Shown: in pieces, positions 35,601 through 48,340 of the stretch
Numbering within the stretch: the first letter of the stretch is position 1
How the letters are laid out: each line of letters begins with the position of its first letter
Assembly (NCBI RefSeq): GCF_021155775.2
Contig: NC_060232.1
Location: 36,261,089-36,325,088 of the forward strand
DNA from: Neodiprion pinetum
Taxonomy: Eukaryota; Arthropoda; Insecta; Hymenoptera; Diprionidae
Reading direction: 5' to 3'
Length of the DNA: 64,000 nucleotides
Notes under the pieces: generated by a model
The model's input: the letters and a program-made list of their open reading frames with translations, nothing else
The model's database searches: none
Told to the model about the DNA's origin: nothing
Made by a program: the position numbers and the translations under genes

Positions 35601-36654
35601 TACAGTAATATATTTCGAGGCGAGGAGAGCTCAAGCCTTCCGTTGCTTTTGGTTGAATATTTTAACGATTCTTCGTCGCTGATTCACCGGGGAAATAAGA
35701 AAGGCCCACTTTTTCGCGTACAGCCACTGTTCAAACCGCACCTGGGGCAAATTCTTTCTCAATTCAAAGTTCGGGAACGTTTTTTCACCCCGTTGTACGG
35801 CGACGTTGTTGATTTTATGGTCCAATGTGAAACTTTCGTACGCGTTTTACTCCGTGTAATTCAGCGATTCGTTGCATCCCTATCCAAAAATTCAAGAAAC
35901 AAATTCAAAATTACACGCAAAGAGCTGAGACGTCGACTTTTGCTTTTGGTTTCTCTCTTCGATTTCACCATACGACATTTTTTTTCATCACGTTGGTATC
36001 GTTAAATATTTAATTTTCCAAGGTACTGATTTCGATCGACTTTACTCGACTTTAGATTTCAAAATTCACAAGCCAACGAAAATTTCCGAGAATCGTCTGC
36101 ATATTTTTTTCACGTCGTTCGAAAGGGTCGCGTGATTTCTGGAGGCGGAAGAGGATCCGTTATTCATGCTTATCAAGGAGGAAACGGACGGAATCGACGG
36201 AGAATCGTGTACTTTTTTATTCAGCTCGTGCGTGGGCAATTTTTTATTAAAGCACAAGTATCTCGAAGGGCCGACTCACGGCAGGTGGAAGAGCGCAGAT
36301 GGTACATGCGGGGAACTAAACTGAACCGCTGCGGCACCTTATGCAAATCGAGGAAGATAAATAGGGGCATTTTACCTGGGAGTGTGCTTTCGGGCTGGTT
36401 ATAAGGTACGATGTAATAACTGTGGGGAAAAAATTGAGGCCTTTAAGGTACGCGTGTCAAGCCTGGTGGCGATATGGAGTCGCATGGTTTGAAAACGGTA
36501 AGAAATAGGATTCCCCAACGGAGACCAAATTTGGAGGCACGAGATTTTGCTTTTAATAATAACAAGCGGCTTTAGAATGGCCGTGAGCCAGTCGTCAAAC
36601 TTCCTGTTCTCACACTGCAGGTTCCAAGTTCATAGAGAAAAAAAAAAAAACGAG
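29665..36654. other. Intergenic sequence without a recognisable gene
   Basis: Nothing coding that I can support. 29665-30240 and 30780-31550 are locally richer in G+C and open in several frames (up to about 150 codons) without domain features. A tRNA T-loop-like string near 32801 has no accompanying tRNA arms. Purine-rich runs lie at 32560-32620, and a solo piggyBac-like end (TTAACCCTTTCGTGC) at 33933. Confidence 0.5.
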
Positions 36655-37355
36655 TATAATATCCAATTCCAATATCGGACTAGAATTTCAGATTCGTGAT
36701 TAACGATTTTGAAGCGGATATCGGATAACATATAACATGAAAATGTTACGATTTTTTTTTTATTTTTAACCACTGTAACGAGTCCACCGTTATCTATAAA
36801 TCACGGAACTCTGATCTGGGATTAATTATCGGTGACCCAAAAAACCTCCACCTACCAATTTTGAACAAAATCAGAATATGTTTTGACGTTTTTCTACAAT
36901 TTTGGATTCGCCATTTTGGATTTCTTCAGATTCGTGATTAGCCACTCAAAAAACCAACGAGTACCAATTTTCATTCTAATCCATTCATCCACTCTCAAGA
37001 TATCATCATTTTGAATTGAGTTTTTGGAATTTTGTTATGTTCAAATAATTGAAAAAGTAACGAACCGATCAATGCCAAATTCTAATCAGTTCTGAGTTAG
37101 GAAAAGCCACGTTGATTGACACGAAAATCATTGAAATCCGCCAACTTGTTCTCGAGCTATCGTCGTACAAAAAATTGATCGCACACATACATACGTGCAT
37201 GCATAAACACACACAGACGTCCGTATGAAAATGATTGGAGGTGATTTTCTAAACTTCGAAACGCGGAGATCCAGTGAAAACTCAACTTTTTATTTTTTGG
37301 GATGACTAGAATCACTTCCTTTTTCCCCTGAACCCAGAGGAACGGGAGGTTAAAA
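36655..37355. repeat. Degenerate tandem and probably dispersed repeat
   Basis: Related strings recur at intervals of roughly 115-130 bp: TTTCAGATTCGTGATTAACG near 36688, a diverged GGGATTAATTATCGGTGACCC near 36819, and TTCAGATTCGTGATTAGCCA near 36927. The last two are followed by CAAAAAACC...TACCAATTTT. A CA-rich segment with ACATACATACGTGCATGCAT (37188-37207) and a terminal part (GGGATGACTAGAATCACTTCC ... GAACGGGAGG) follow. This structure is typical of non-coding dispersed repeats in insect genomes. The class cannot be decided here. Confidence 0.45.
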
Positions 37356-39465
37356 AACGATCCTTGACATAGGATATTGAAGGATAAGTCCTGCCGCGTT
37401 TATATTAATGTCATCCTTTTCATCCGCGTGTGTTTCTGCGGCACAAAAGGATAAATACACCATTATTTGAAAACACGTTTATCATTTGACACGACTGACC
37501 GACGAAAACTGGAACGGACGACGTGGAAATGGGAATTTGTATGTGAAATCGAAAAGCATTAATTTCAGGCATCAACCGGTTATTGAAATCTGGCGAACAC
37601 CGCGGGTGGATGGATAACAGGATTTAAAGGAATAAATATGAAAAAAAAAAATAACAAAAAACGAAGGAATGATAAAAAGGAAATCGTTGCAACGATAAAC
37701 GTAGCGTAAAAATCCCGTATCGCGTTATATGTTTAAAAAACGGCAACCACCGCCGAATACCGGAAGTCAGCTGGAAATATATATAGAAAATAAACTATCA
37801 GTTTCAATGCGCGATTCCGAGCCGCGATGCTCGGTTGATCAGTTTATTAAATTTTCTGCTTTACGTATATACATATATATATATACAGCTTCGTCGATAT
37901 TTAATACAGCTGCAGTGTAATTCGCGAAGCTCGATTCGTTGCTCGAAATCGGTGAAGCAGTTAATCGTAACTTCGTCTATTTTCATCCATCTTACTCTTA
38001 TCTATCTTGTGTTTTTTTTTTTTTTTTTGTTTTTTTCGTTTTTTCCTTCTTCGAGAGAATTGTAATTAGAAAAATTTCTACGCGAAGGGAGGCAAAACCG
38101 TTCGTAAACTTCTTTTTCTTCTATTCAACGGTCGCTAATTTGCACAGCTGATTAAAATTCATGGATTTCCAAAAGTAATGCGCGGATAAAATAATCTCTA
38201 GCCTGAGTAAATCGAGGTGAAAAATTCGGCCCAATTTACTAACCGATCTAAAAATTTTCCCTTTCATCCCCTTTATAAGTTCTTTGGGTATATTTCCATT
38301 TCAAATTTCAACCAGTCAACTGCTATTTCAACGTCCAATTTCAAATCCCAAGGAAACCAATTCTTAAATCATTCTCCGAGTATCAATTCCAACCGCACCG
38401 TTAATAACTAAGATCCATTCAACACAAACATCTTTACTTTCTTTATTGTGCAACAAATAATCATATATTCAACTACACATCCTCCTCGCATCAATTCTTG
38501 CTCCTTCCTCCGTTTTCTGAGTTGAGAATAACGAGGAGATCGAACCACAAAGTACCCGAGTTAACATTTTGGGTGGGTAAAGAGGTATAATTGTTTAATT
38601 AATAACCGTCAATACTGAACCTCGTATTTTGTAACACAACAACCGGCAATAAAAGAATAACATAAAAAAAAATAAAAAAAAAACAAAATAAATAAATAAA
38701 AAACGAAGGCACATTAGCGGCAAAGTTATTTAAGTGTAGAAATAACTGAGTTGGCAAACGAATCTATCGGGTATCGAGCAAACAGTGGCAAGCAAACAAA
38801 CAAACAAATAAATATCCTCGCGAGGTGAGATTTGTCAGAGATTCGGGCTTTACTATACCGTGTGTGATGTATACACACATGTGTGCATATGCGGATAAGT
38901 ATACACGTAATATGCACATCGCGTATGTACCGCACTACATTAACGTACATCGAATGGAACACATCCTCGATTCTGGCGTCGAAGGGAGATTCCTGGTTTT
39001 CGAAAAGAAAAATTATATATGTATATATATATATCGAAGAGGTACACGCTTTAAAGGATTTTGCTCCTGGAATCTGAAACGTCACGAGGCAACCAACCGA
39101 TCACCGCATTCACGTTGTGATAAACGGCTGAAATAAATATGAGGAAAATTGCTTCGTTGGTACAAAAAGCAGATAGAAGAATATGAGGAAGAAAATAAAA
39201 AAAAAAAATAAATAAGTAAATAAAAAAATCGCGAACAGAATGAAAAATAAAGCAGAAAACCTTATTAGGCTGAGTGGACCCGCGGCGCAGAAATGTCTGG
39301 CAAGTGTTTTGCCACACTACACACAACTAAACACCATCGTAAATTAGGATCCGAGATGCCTGCACCGTCAACTCGGCAGCATCTGTGTTCGCGACGCTTT
39401 TTCCTATCCGCGGATTCGTAGTACGCGTATATATATATAAAATTGCACATCGTACCTTGCATGCG

Positions 39466-39502
<37 letters not shown>

Positions 39503-41249
39503 CACACACACACCCAGAGACACACACGCGCGCGCGCTTTCGCCGACATTATTATCCAAGTTTTTGCCAATTCGCTGGCAATCCGTCATTTTGATGGGTA
39601 AAAGTATATCGCGTTTTGGCTCGATGCTGGATTATTGCGATGATATACAGATGCACGTTCCTCATTTCGAGAGAGCCCAGCTTTTTCCCCGTACGGAAGA
39701 AAAATAAACCTTTGCTTCGTGATTGAAATTTTTTTTATTCTACCTTCAACTTGCCACCTCCGCACGTAAAAAACGAGGTTCGCTTCTGATTTAATAAGAT
39801 ACGGACGCCGGTGTTTTTTTATTTTTACCTTTTTATTATTTACTTTTTTCTATAATGTGTTATAAACACAATTTAATCGTAGTTTTTGCCAACCGCGACA
39901 GAAATAATCGAAACTCGATACAGAATCGACGATCAATTATTTCCTCTCGGGTAGTTGAGAATTTTTTGATTCTATGCATCGCGTGAACATTTGCGATTTT
40001 GACGTGATTATCCGATCAGATCAATCCTTGATAGGTTAAAATTGATGTAATTGTTATTAATTTCTCGCGCCTGTCATCGTTATATTCGAAGTAAACTCTA
40101 AGAACATAATCTACGTATTACGTGCTTATTTTGTATGCAATAAAGATTTATTACACGGCTTGTGGGCTATTAAAGAGCAGTAGGTATACTTGCATCTGGA
40201 TGATCGATGGATCAGCGACGGTCATTACACGCCCGTTATTCCTGTGAGAAACCTTCAAAGGGCCGAAGGGCAGTTATGGCGTTTTGTGGAACCGAAATTC
40301 GTTCCGTTTCAAACTGTTACTAAATGTAGCACCAAAATGACTAGGCAAGTTTTATTCTCGTTAGCATAAAATTTCCTAAGTTATTTCTTGTTATTCCGAT
40401 GTAATTAAGTCAACAACTCGTGAGACAAACAAATTTTGCGTGAAAAGGAAACAATTGTACGAGTAGGAAGTGAAGTCGTTCAATGGTTAAAACTATTTTC
40501 TCTCCTTTTTCGGAAACCCCCGAGTTAAATTGACGGAATCTATGATCCTCGATCCTCGATCCTTGATCTTTGATCTTTGACCCCATCCGACATCCGAAGC
40601 TATTTGTTAACGGATGTTAATAAAATCCCCGGCAAGATATTTCCCCGCGTAATATCTATGATCAGGAAATTTCAGTTATTAACCACGACATCCTGGACGT
40701 CGGACGCAACGCCTTGAGGCTTCGAGTAAACTCTGCAGCTACGGCATGCAACATTCCGGGTTAAGTACGGAGCTATAATACCCACCTATATTCCCTATAG
40801 GTATACCTACCTAATATATACTGTATCGAATAAAGTTTGTATAATTAAACTTTAACAACTATGTACAGTGTACACCTGGGTTAACTTCTCTCTCTCTCTC
40901 TCTCTCTTCAGCGTCCACTCTGCCGGTGTTTCGTATTGGCCTGCTAGAATATCTGCGAGCGGAAGAGGCTGAGCGTGTGCAACGAGGGTGACGCTTGTGA
41001 AATTATTGAAATCGACAGATGTATTGTATGATGTATGCTGTATGACGTATGATGAATGCTGTACGATGTGTTATGCGCGCAGAATGTGGCTGCCCTCTCT
41101 GTATGTACGCTTTTTCATTCGGCTTGTGTCTATTTCTATTTCTATTTTTACTTTTTTTTTTTTTTCTATTTTATTTTTATTTTTGTATTATTTTATATTA
41201 TATTATTTCGGTACTGTTCACCAACCGCCATATTATGTATATTATGTAT
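37356..41249. other. Intergenic sequence without a recognisable gene
   Basis: AT-rich with poly-T (38012-38029), poly-A (38664-38702, 39195-39225), TA runs (37866-37884, 39020-39034) and the CT/CA block at 39468-39540. GATCCTCGATCCTTGATCTT-type short repeats lie at 40550-40580. A (CT)n run is at 40887-40907. No gene seen. Confidence 0.55.
39468..39538. repeat. Compound microsatellite (CT)n-(CA)n-(CG)n
   Basis: About fifteen CT units, then ACACACACACAC, AGACACACACG and CGCGCGCG. Open frames crossing it encode Ser-Leu or Arg-Glu strings and are artefacts. Confidence 0.9.
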
Positions 41250-41344
41250 ATTATGCCTATGGTTGCTAGGGGGTATTACCCCGCGATCAAATAAATACTC
41301 TCTCCAGGGCATAATAAAACTTATTCATTCATTCATTCATTCTC
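41250..41344 (+). mobile_element. Probable 3' end of a non-LTR retrotransposon
   Basis: The string GGGGGTATTACCCCGCGATC (short inverted repeat around the last bases before the tail), then AAATAAATACTC and a terminal (TTCA)n microsatellite (41323-41342), resembles the 3' UTR end of CR1/L2-like LINEs, which finish in short tandem repeats instead of poly-A. The upstream 41,000-41,240 T-rich stretch may be more 3' UTR. No reverse transcriptase frame is preserved. The minus-strand LINE at 48341-49470 ends in a similar way. Confidence 0.4.
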
Positions 41345-41628
41345 TCTCGTCCGCCTAACTTATTTGTTCGTGATTATTCCTTTGTTTTGATCTGTCTTTT
41401 ACGGACTCCTCTATGATTACAGGATTGCATCTCTCTTATATTATTCTATTTTAAATCGATCTCCTTATTAATTTTTCACTATTGTGTTGATTTTTATTTG
41501 TACCTTTATACCAGACGTTTTATTGATATCCTATTTTAACATACATATTTATTTGTTTAGTTAATTCTCTTCTTCTATTTTTTTTTTTATTTTGTTTTAT
41601 TTTAATTACGCGTTCACATCTATTTTTA

Positions 41629-42901
41629 TATATGGGGTATTCAACGTCAAATCGAACGGTAGGTTTCCCTAACCCATTTTAATCCGTTTGCCCTTTCACA
41701 CAATCAAAGTTAATATTGAAAGAATGAACTTTGAATTGTTTCAGATATTTCCGACAGACGATTTGTTCACAACAACTCATCCAATAAATTGATTTCAACA
41801 ATGTTTTGATTTTTCGCGCCGACGTAGCTTAAAACCTGGACGACATATGACAAAAGTTTCTTCATAAAATTTTTAGGTTCTCTCGTGAACTTCTCGACGG
41901 TATTTTTTCGGTTTTTTCATATCCCGTTTCAGTGTAGTTTTCATACAAAATGCGCGCAAATTATTTGCAACTGAAAATTGCCCGAATCGAATGGGCTACA
42001 ATTTATACACAGCTTGTCTTCTTCAATGCGAAAGGTTGTCTGAAAATTTCGTAGTGGGCGGTGCAGTGGTTCGGAAGATGTATTAAAAAATATTCGCACG
42101 GTGGCGAGAACACGGTTCAAACTTCGCGCCGCGGCAAGAAATTTGCTCACCCTGCGCGTGGCGCTGTTGCGCACACGAGCGAGATCTTCAATTGTTACGC
42201 GTGTTGTTTATAACAGTTGACGACTTTTTCTTGAGGAGCGTACTTCAGTCCGTCATTTATCACGATTCCTGACACGATATGTGAGTTCCGTACCGCCGGG
42301 AGATATTTTTGAAGCATATTCATCCAAGGTAAGAATTCAACGATGTATCGCGTATCGTTATACCGACTGTATAATGTTTATCGTTTATACCGCCACATTA
42401 TAGTACGTGTGGATGAGAAATTTCACAGTTCCATGTAAACTGTTACTTGTAACTTCTGCACTACATTTACACCCAGTACGAAACTTACCGAGAATCTTCG
42501 ATATCGAAAGACATGCTGTGTAACAATTTCAGTCAATTCGATCAGGCTGCTATTTTGTTGCGAATGATTTTTGAAGATTTTTCATAAAAATTATACTTTA
42601 ACGGGCCACGAAAACTTGCACAAAATTATTTTTAGAAATTTCATACACAAGGTGCGAAACTTTTGTGTAAGAATTTTTTTATATATCATCTGAATTTCAA
42701 GCTATGTTAACTTGAAAAAATGGGATATCGTCAAAGCTGAGTTTTGGACTAGCTGTCGCGATAAAATGCTTAGTCAGGAAAATCTGAAAAAATTCAGAAT
42801 TGATTTGAAAACTTCAATTGAGTAAAAGGGCTAAAATATCAAAAGTGGTCAGGGAAAAAATCTCGGTTTTTTGTTCAATTTGACGTGGAATCCCCCATAT
42901 A
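41629..42901. mobile_element. Element of about 1.27 kb with 29-bp terminal inverted repeats
   Basis: The left end, TATATGGGGTATTCAACGTC plus AAATCGAAC (41629-41657), matches the reverse complement of the right end (42873-42901) at 26 of 29 positions. Both ends abut TA-rich sequence, so a TA or TATA target duplication is possible but cannot be separated from the local microsatellite. The interior includes a G+C-richer block (41940-42330) with GCGC-rich palindromic strings, a 77-codon minus frame (41941-42174) and a strong donor CCAAG|GTAAGA at 42329. No transposase was recognised, so it is probably a non-autonomous DNA transposon. Confidence 0.6.
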
Positions 42902-43808
42902 TATATACATCTATTTATTTTTAAAAAATTTGCTTGTTTCTATTTCCATACCGTTTATACTATTATTTTCTCTTTACTTTTGCAACGTTAGTTCAGTGCT
43001 AATGTTTTAATTTCGTTGATTCCACGTAATTACTTTAGCTTATAAGTTATTTGTAATTTTTTTATTCTTTATACTTGCCATCTGAAGGGAATTGTGCCAG
43101 GGCGAATACACGCTACCCTCTCTTTTTCTCTTTCTCTGCAACAGTTAAGTACCCGCGTCCGTCCGTTCATTTAAAAATGAAAATGGTTTTTCGGGACCGA
43201 ATCGACAACGAATCCAAGATCAGACTTTCAAAATTTGGGAAAGAATTTTCGGTAAAAAATCGTCTTCTCCTCAATCAATAAACAAACCTCGAAACCAATT
43301 CTCTCCAAGCAAAATGAAACCCTTTTTTTATTCTTCCGCATTTAATGGTTTTCGCTCACGGTTTCCTCTTCACCACTTTTTTTCCACCCCAGCAAGCACT
43401 TTTGCCTCGCAGAGGCGTCGGGTTCGGGGGTTGAAACTGCAGATCAGCAGCAGCAGCAGCAGCAGCAGTAGCAACGAAGCGTCAGCATCTGGATAGCTGG
43501 ACGGGTGCATCATTGACTTACAAGAAGGGTGAGAGGAGGGCGCGAGTAGTTGATGGCAGGCGCCCCTAATCACTTTCCTCAAACTTAATGGCGAGGCGGC
43601 TGCACGTTACGCTGCTGAGGGGGTTGCGAAGCGTCGTTGAGAGGCGTCGAAAGGCGGGGCTGAAACACATTTCGAGGCTCGTTCCGAGGAAACTGTGATT
43701 ATAAATAATAACCGTAGCTCTAATCACACTTTGAAACTTTTGCTCGGATTGCGCGAATGATGCGCGGAGCTCTGGGTAATGCAAGCTGCGCTTCACGTTT
43801 GCGAAAAG

Positions 43809-43842
<34 letters not shown>

Positions 43843-44169
43843 CATTGTCGCCCCGATATAATATACCTATAGCGTAAACCGCAGCCAGGTTCACACCCTC
43901 ATTCGCACATAAAGACTCGAACTTCACCTGCGTCCCGAATTGATTTCACCGAGGTGAAATTAATCGCTGAAACTGTGTAAACCCTGATTAACGAAATTTT
44001 ATTTCATACGGTCTTTTCCCCACATTTCATAGATCATGCGATAATACATGCACCGGGCTTGTTGCAGATTTTATAGCGTGCCTCTTTTACACTCCGCGGA
44101 AGAGATATTATGACACAATGGCCGCAACTGCTCTGAACTCGAATTCGCGTTGAACTTTGTTCAGAGAGG

Positions 44170-44200
<31 letters not shown>

Positions 44201-47200
44201 CAGAGGGTAGGTAGGTGCAAGGTAATTGCCGCGAGGCAATTGCGAATTGCAAAAATTCCCGACCATCATTCAGCCGGCGTTTGTTTTTTGTTTCGGTGTT
44301 CCTTGTTCGTTTTTATTATTCTTTTTCTTCCGCTATTCCATAGGCACGATGAAACGGAATGCGGTGGTTGTTGGTTTGTTAAAAATGGTAATGAAAATTG
44401 TCACAGTTACCGCGAGCTGTGAGCTGCGTTCCCTACATGCAACGTTTCAAACGTTATACACGTGGATTATACGCATTAGCCAGGCACCTCGAGTCCTCCC
44501 TAACGGACAAGTTAACATTCAAATACAGTCGAATTATTCAACAGGTTGCGATATAAGGCATGGCTAATTCGCTTGCGAACCTTCCGGACGAAACGCAAGT
44601 CATTAAACGGTTTCCGTAGGTATTACACAAACGCGGGATATCACCGGATGTCCGTAAAATTTTATAATATCCTCGCTGCCTCAGAAAAGGAAAGAAAATT
44701 TTGACTCGAGTTTGAATTTGATCGTTCAAATCAGCTTTTCCAATACACGTAGAACAATCACAATGTGTCAAACTGGGGATTCCACGAATGGAATTCACGA
44801 GTCAAGTGACTTTAACTACTAACAATAAGTATCGGGTTAAAGCATAGAGAGAGAGAGAGAGAGAGAGAAAATGTAGGATAAAAGTGAAAGGCTGATGAAA
44901 CGGTTGTTCCGTTGCGAAGACGAAAGTGCAAAACGGAGGGTCAACTCGGAGCGACCCTCTTAACTAGGCGAGGTATACCAATGCGAAGATATAAAATTGT
45001 TGCTGACCGGTGAGGTGAAACCGGAGCGTGAAAGCGGGGTTGTTTGTTTTTTCGTTACGTTATCCTTCCTGATCAAGGTGCGTAACGCAGCTACGACGGA
45101 GGTGACGTTGGCTGCCGTGAACGGCGGCTCCGTCCATCCCTCTGGGTATCGACCCTCCCATATACCCCAATATCAATCCCAGGCCTATTTCCTTTGGGAA
45201 TATGGGCTCGCTTGTGCGTGTGAGGGTACAACGAGCGGGGAAAAAGACGCGGAGCATGCAAGAAGCGCGAGGAGAAGAAACGGAAAAAGAGGTCGGGGAG
45301 AAACAGTCCTAAAACTTTTCGCGCCTTAGTCAGCGATGGTGGAGAAACATTTCTGAAAAGATCGCGCGGAGGGGCGAAGCCGGGGGTGAGGGAGTGGCGA
45401 AAATTGGATTATTGCACTTTTCCACTTTTGGTAACCTCGTTCGACAGCCACAAATTTATAGCCGACCTTTCGGAAACCCGATTAGGTTCGGTTATTCCTC
45501 GTTACGATCGTCTGGATACGCTGCTTCCAAACTTGATCGCTCGTATTCCTGTCAATCCTGCCTCATCCATGAAGTTCACGCTCCCTTCGCTTTGACGATG
45601 TCCGAGAAAGAATCGTTTGGACTCTGAACGTAGCGATAGCCACTAAGCCAAATTTTTATTTAATCGATGCATCGATGAGTCCAAAAAATTAATCGGTTCA
45701 TTGATTATATCTCGTATTTTTTTTTTTTTGAAACGGTGCATGTGAAACCAAAATTTCGTAAAGTTTAAAGTTTTTTGATGATTTACAGTTTCATGCAAAA
45801 TATTTTTCAATTTCACGTGAAAATATTAAATTATCTTTCATTTAAGGATAATAATTGATACTTTAATCGCATAAATTGATATTGGATTGCATCGTTCACG
45901 GGTGTAAAGAAAAAATAATTCAGACGGTCGATTAATCGAGTCTGAAAAATATTTGATTATACTCTATTAAATGGGAAAAAATAATTGATTTAATGGAAAG
46001 TAGATTATATTATTTTCGGTCATTCTTTCGCTTGTTGACTGTCGTTATGTTTACACGTAATTCATTTCCGTTCAGGCTTTTTCAGTTGAATTTCGTGTTT
46101 CAAAAAGTTCGTTTTCACAAAATTCACCTTTGTTTATATCGTTTCACCGTTTGTTGTTACTTAGTGAATATTAATCCGATCCAAGACACGAGAATTTCGT
46201 TGATTCAGACGTCAAATATGTTGACTAGTGTAGCTACACCGTCGTCAAGCATTTCCGTAGAGCTCGAGCTGTTTAATTCAGAAGTGAGAAGCAGGAGTGG
46301 GTGGTGGTGGTACAGCTTGTTTCGCACGCTTCTAGAAGCCCCCTCAATTAACCCCGAACAATTCCATTTAGTACAGAATTTGGTAATTCCAAACTTTGCG
46401 CTGCGAAACCGCGCTAAATTATACCTAAACCGCGATTCCTCGAGAACATCTTTCCTGACATGAGTGACGCAAGTGCCAACTTTGACAGTGCCTCGACTTT
46501 CGCTAAGCGGAATAAGTCCAACTTACAACGAAGACGGAAAGCTCGGCTTGAAGGTAGTGCTAAGCTTTCGGTAGCAAGGTGTAGAACTGAATGTGCAAAT
46601 TTTATTTACCCAACTTAGAAATTTTTAAGCCATGTTGTTACACGAGAAAAACTCGTCGTGATAAAAGAATCGGATTTTTACAATCGCATCGAGAAATCGT
46701 TGCCGCGTTGTTAATCAAATTGAGTTTGAAGCTGCGAAACGCGCTTTCAAACCGATAACCGTGAATTAATTACCGACTTTGATAACGGTAAAAAAATTGA
46801 CTTTTTCGGTTTTGCTTCATCATTCTCTCTCAGCGTTTAAAGGTCCGTCAGTAAAGTTGGGTCTGCCGGTAAATTGGATATAACCTACCGAAATGGGGGG
46901 AAAATTGAAAAACAATGCCCTGCAGCAGGATGAATTCGCGAGTGATCCGCGGGGATCAATTGTAAATGTATACGCGGGTAGAAAATATTACTCGATTGTG
47001 GTAACAATTTTCACTCGGTAAAAATGAACGCCTCCACGCAAAGTTGACGCGGAATTAACGTCGTTTTCACAATTCGTTAATTCCGAATTCCAAACCTCCT
47101 AACAAGCAGCTATAAAACTGCGGCACATCCGGTGTGATTTCAATTTAGAATGAATTCCAAGCGTTTATGGTTGTTCAAATTTTACCGCACGCATGACTAT

Positions 47201-48340
47201 ATTTCAACGCGTCGAATGTGTATAATATTTATGGAAATTCGAGAGAGTCTCGAGGATTACGCAGGGCTTACAGTATTCCATAAAATCGAGTCGAGTGGGG
47301 GAATAAATTATTGCTGCATTAACGGCCGACTGATTATAACCGAAATTCTTGAGCTACGTACGTTCTCCGTATGAAAGTACTTGTCACACGTTAAGTTGAA
47401 AAGTGGTGGTAAGTAAAAATTTGGCGCATGAAATAAATCGCGAAAGTGAATGAGAAGCGTGAATGCGCGAGTCTGTAGAAAAATGATCCTATATCTACTT
47501 CCTATTTTGACGAATGCATGACGAGTTTTTTTTTGCTGCAAGACATTACGAGACGAACGCATTCGATCAATCAATCAATCTTCTTTCTCTTATCCACGAG
47601 AGGTTGAATTCCTTTCCGACTTTGGCTCCGCATCCCCGGCGGAAGTCGGCACCCCATTGTTTTGACGCTCACTTCAGATTTGATGGATTCTGTTTTCCCA
47701 GAGACCCTCTCATCCGATATGGACTATTCAGCCTCACTCTTCTATTCGTAACGCGTGAATCGATACGGATTGCACCGGTTGAAAGTTGGCAATTAACGAC
47801 CAGAATATGCCATTTCGGAATTCGTTCCCTGAAGTTGGAGAAAAAAGTGCGGGTCATCCGAAGGAAATTTCATACGACGAAGGGGAAGGAACTCTTCCGA
47901 CATGCCGATATTGGCATCGAGCGTATCAGCCGGTACATGACATGTAATTCGAGTTTTACGAGCTCGCGCATAAAATGCTGCACGGCATGGGACGAGACAT
48001 CAAAGTCCGTGATTTTTATACCGGATATGGTGGAAAGACGACGAAAGACGATACACGGGGGTGAAGGCGCAGCAGAGCCAGGTGAATCGCACTCACTTTT
48101 TCTACCAATCTCGCTGCATATAAACGAGATATCAACGATCCTGTGTGCCGCGATCACGGCTAAGGAGGGATGAAGGCGGCTCCTGTATTCGCGGGAAGCC
48201 GAATGCGGCGTCGGATCGGAGTGAGCGTAAAGCGTCCTGCAACGGGTTCCAACGGGTCTCTGACATTAATATTTCATATCGGAAAACCTGGCGGCAGTTC
48301 CGCCGGGAGACGGGGAAAGATCACGCTAAGAGAGAAGGAG
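42902..48340. other. Intergenic sequence without a recognisable gene, rich in microsatellites
   Basis: It contains (CAG)n at 43445-43468, (CT)n at 43810-43841, (GA)n at 44170-44194 and (GA)n at 44846-44868. A 219-codon plus-strand frame (47514-48173) is the longest outside the cuticular locus, but it starts in a poly-T run, has no domain features and is overlapped by an open minus frame. I do not call it a gene. 45640-46010 is extremely AT-rich. Confidence 0.5.
43810..43841. repeat. (CT)n microsatellite
   Basis: About sixteen uninterrupted CT units. The reverse motif (GA)n occurs about 330 bp downstream (44170-44194) and again at 44846-44868, so this 1-kb segment could form triplex or hairpin structures between complementary tracts. 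Confidence 0.92.

Noticed and set aside
39327..39594. Arg-Glu and Ser-Leu repeat frames
   Set aside because: They are translation of a (CT)n/(GA)n microsatellite.
43440..43496. CAG run as a possible polyglutamine or polyserine exon
   Set aside because: The frame is short, both strands are open, and no splice or start context supports a gene.
47514..48173. Plus-strand frame of 219 codons
   Set aside because: It starts in a poly-T run, has no signal, domain or repeat, is overlapped by an open minus frame (47870-48157), and has no promoter or splice context.
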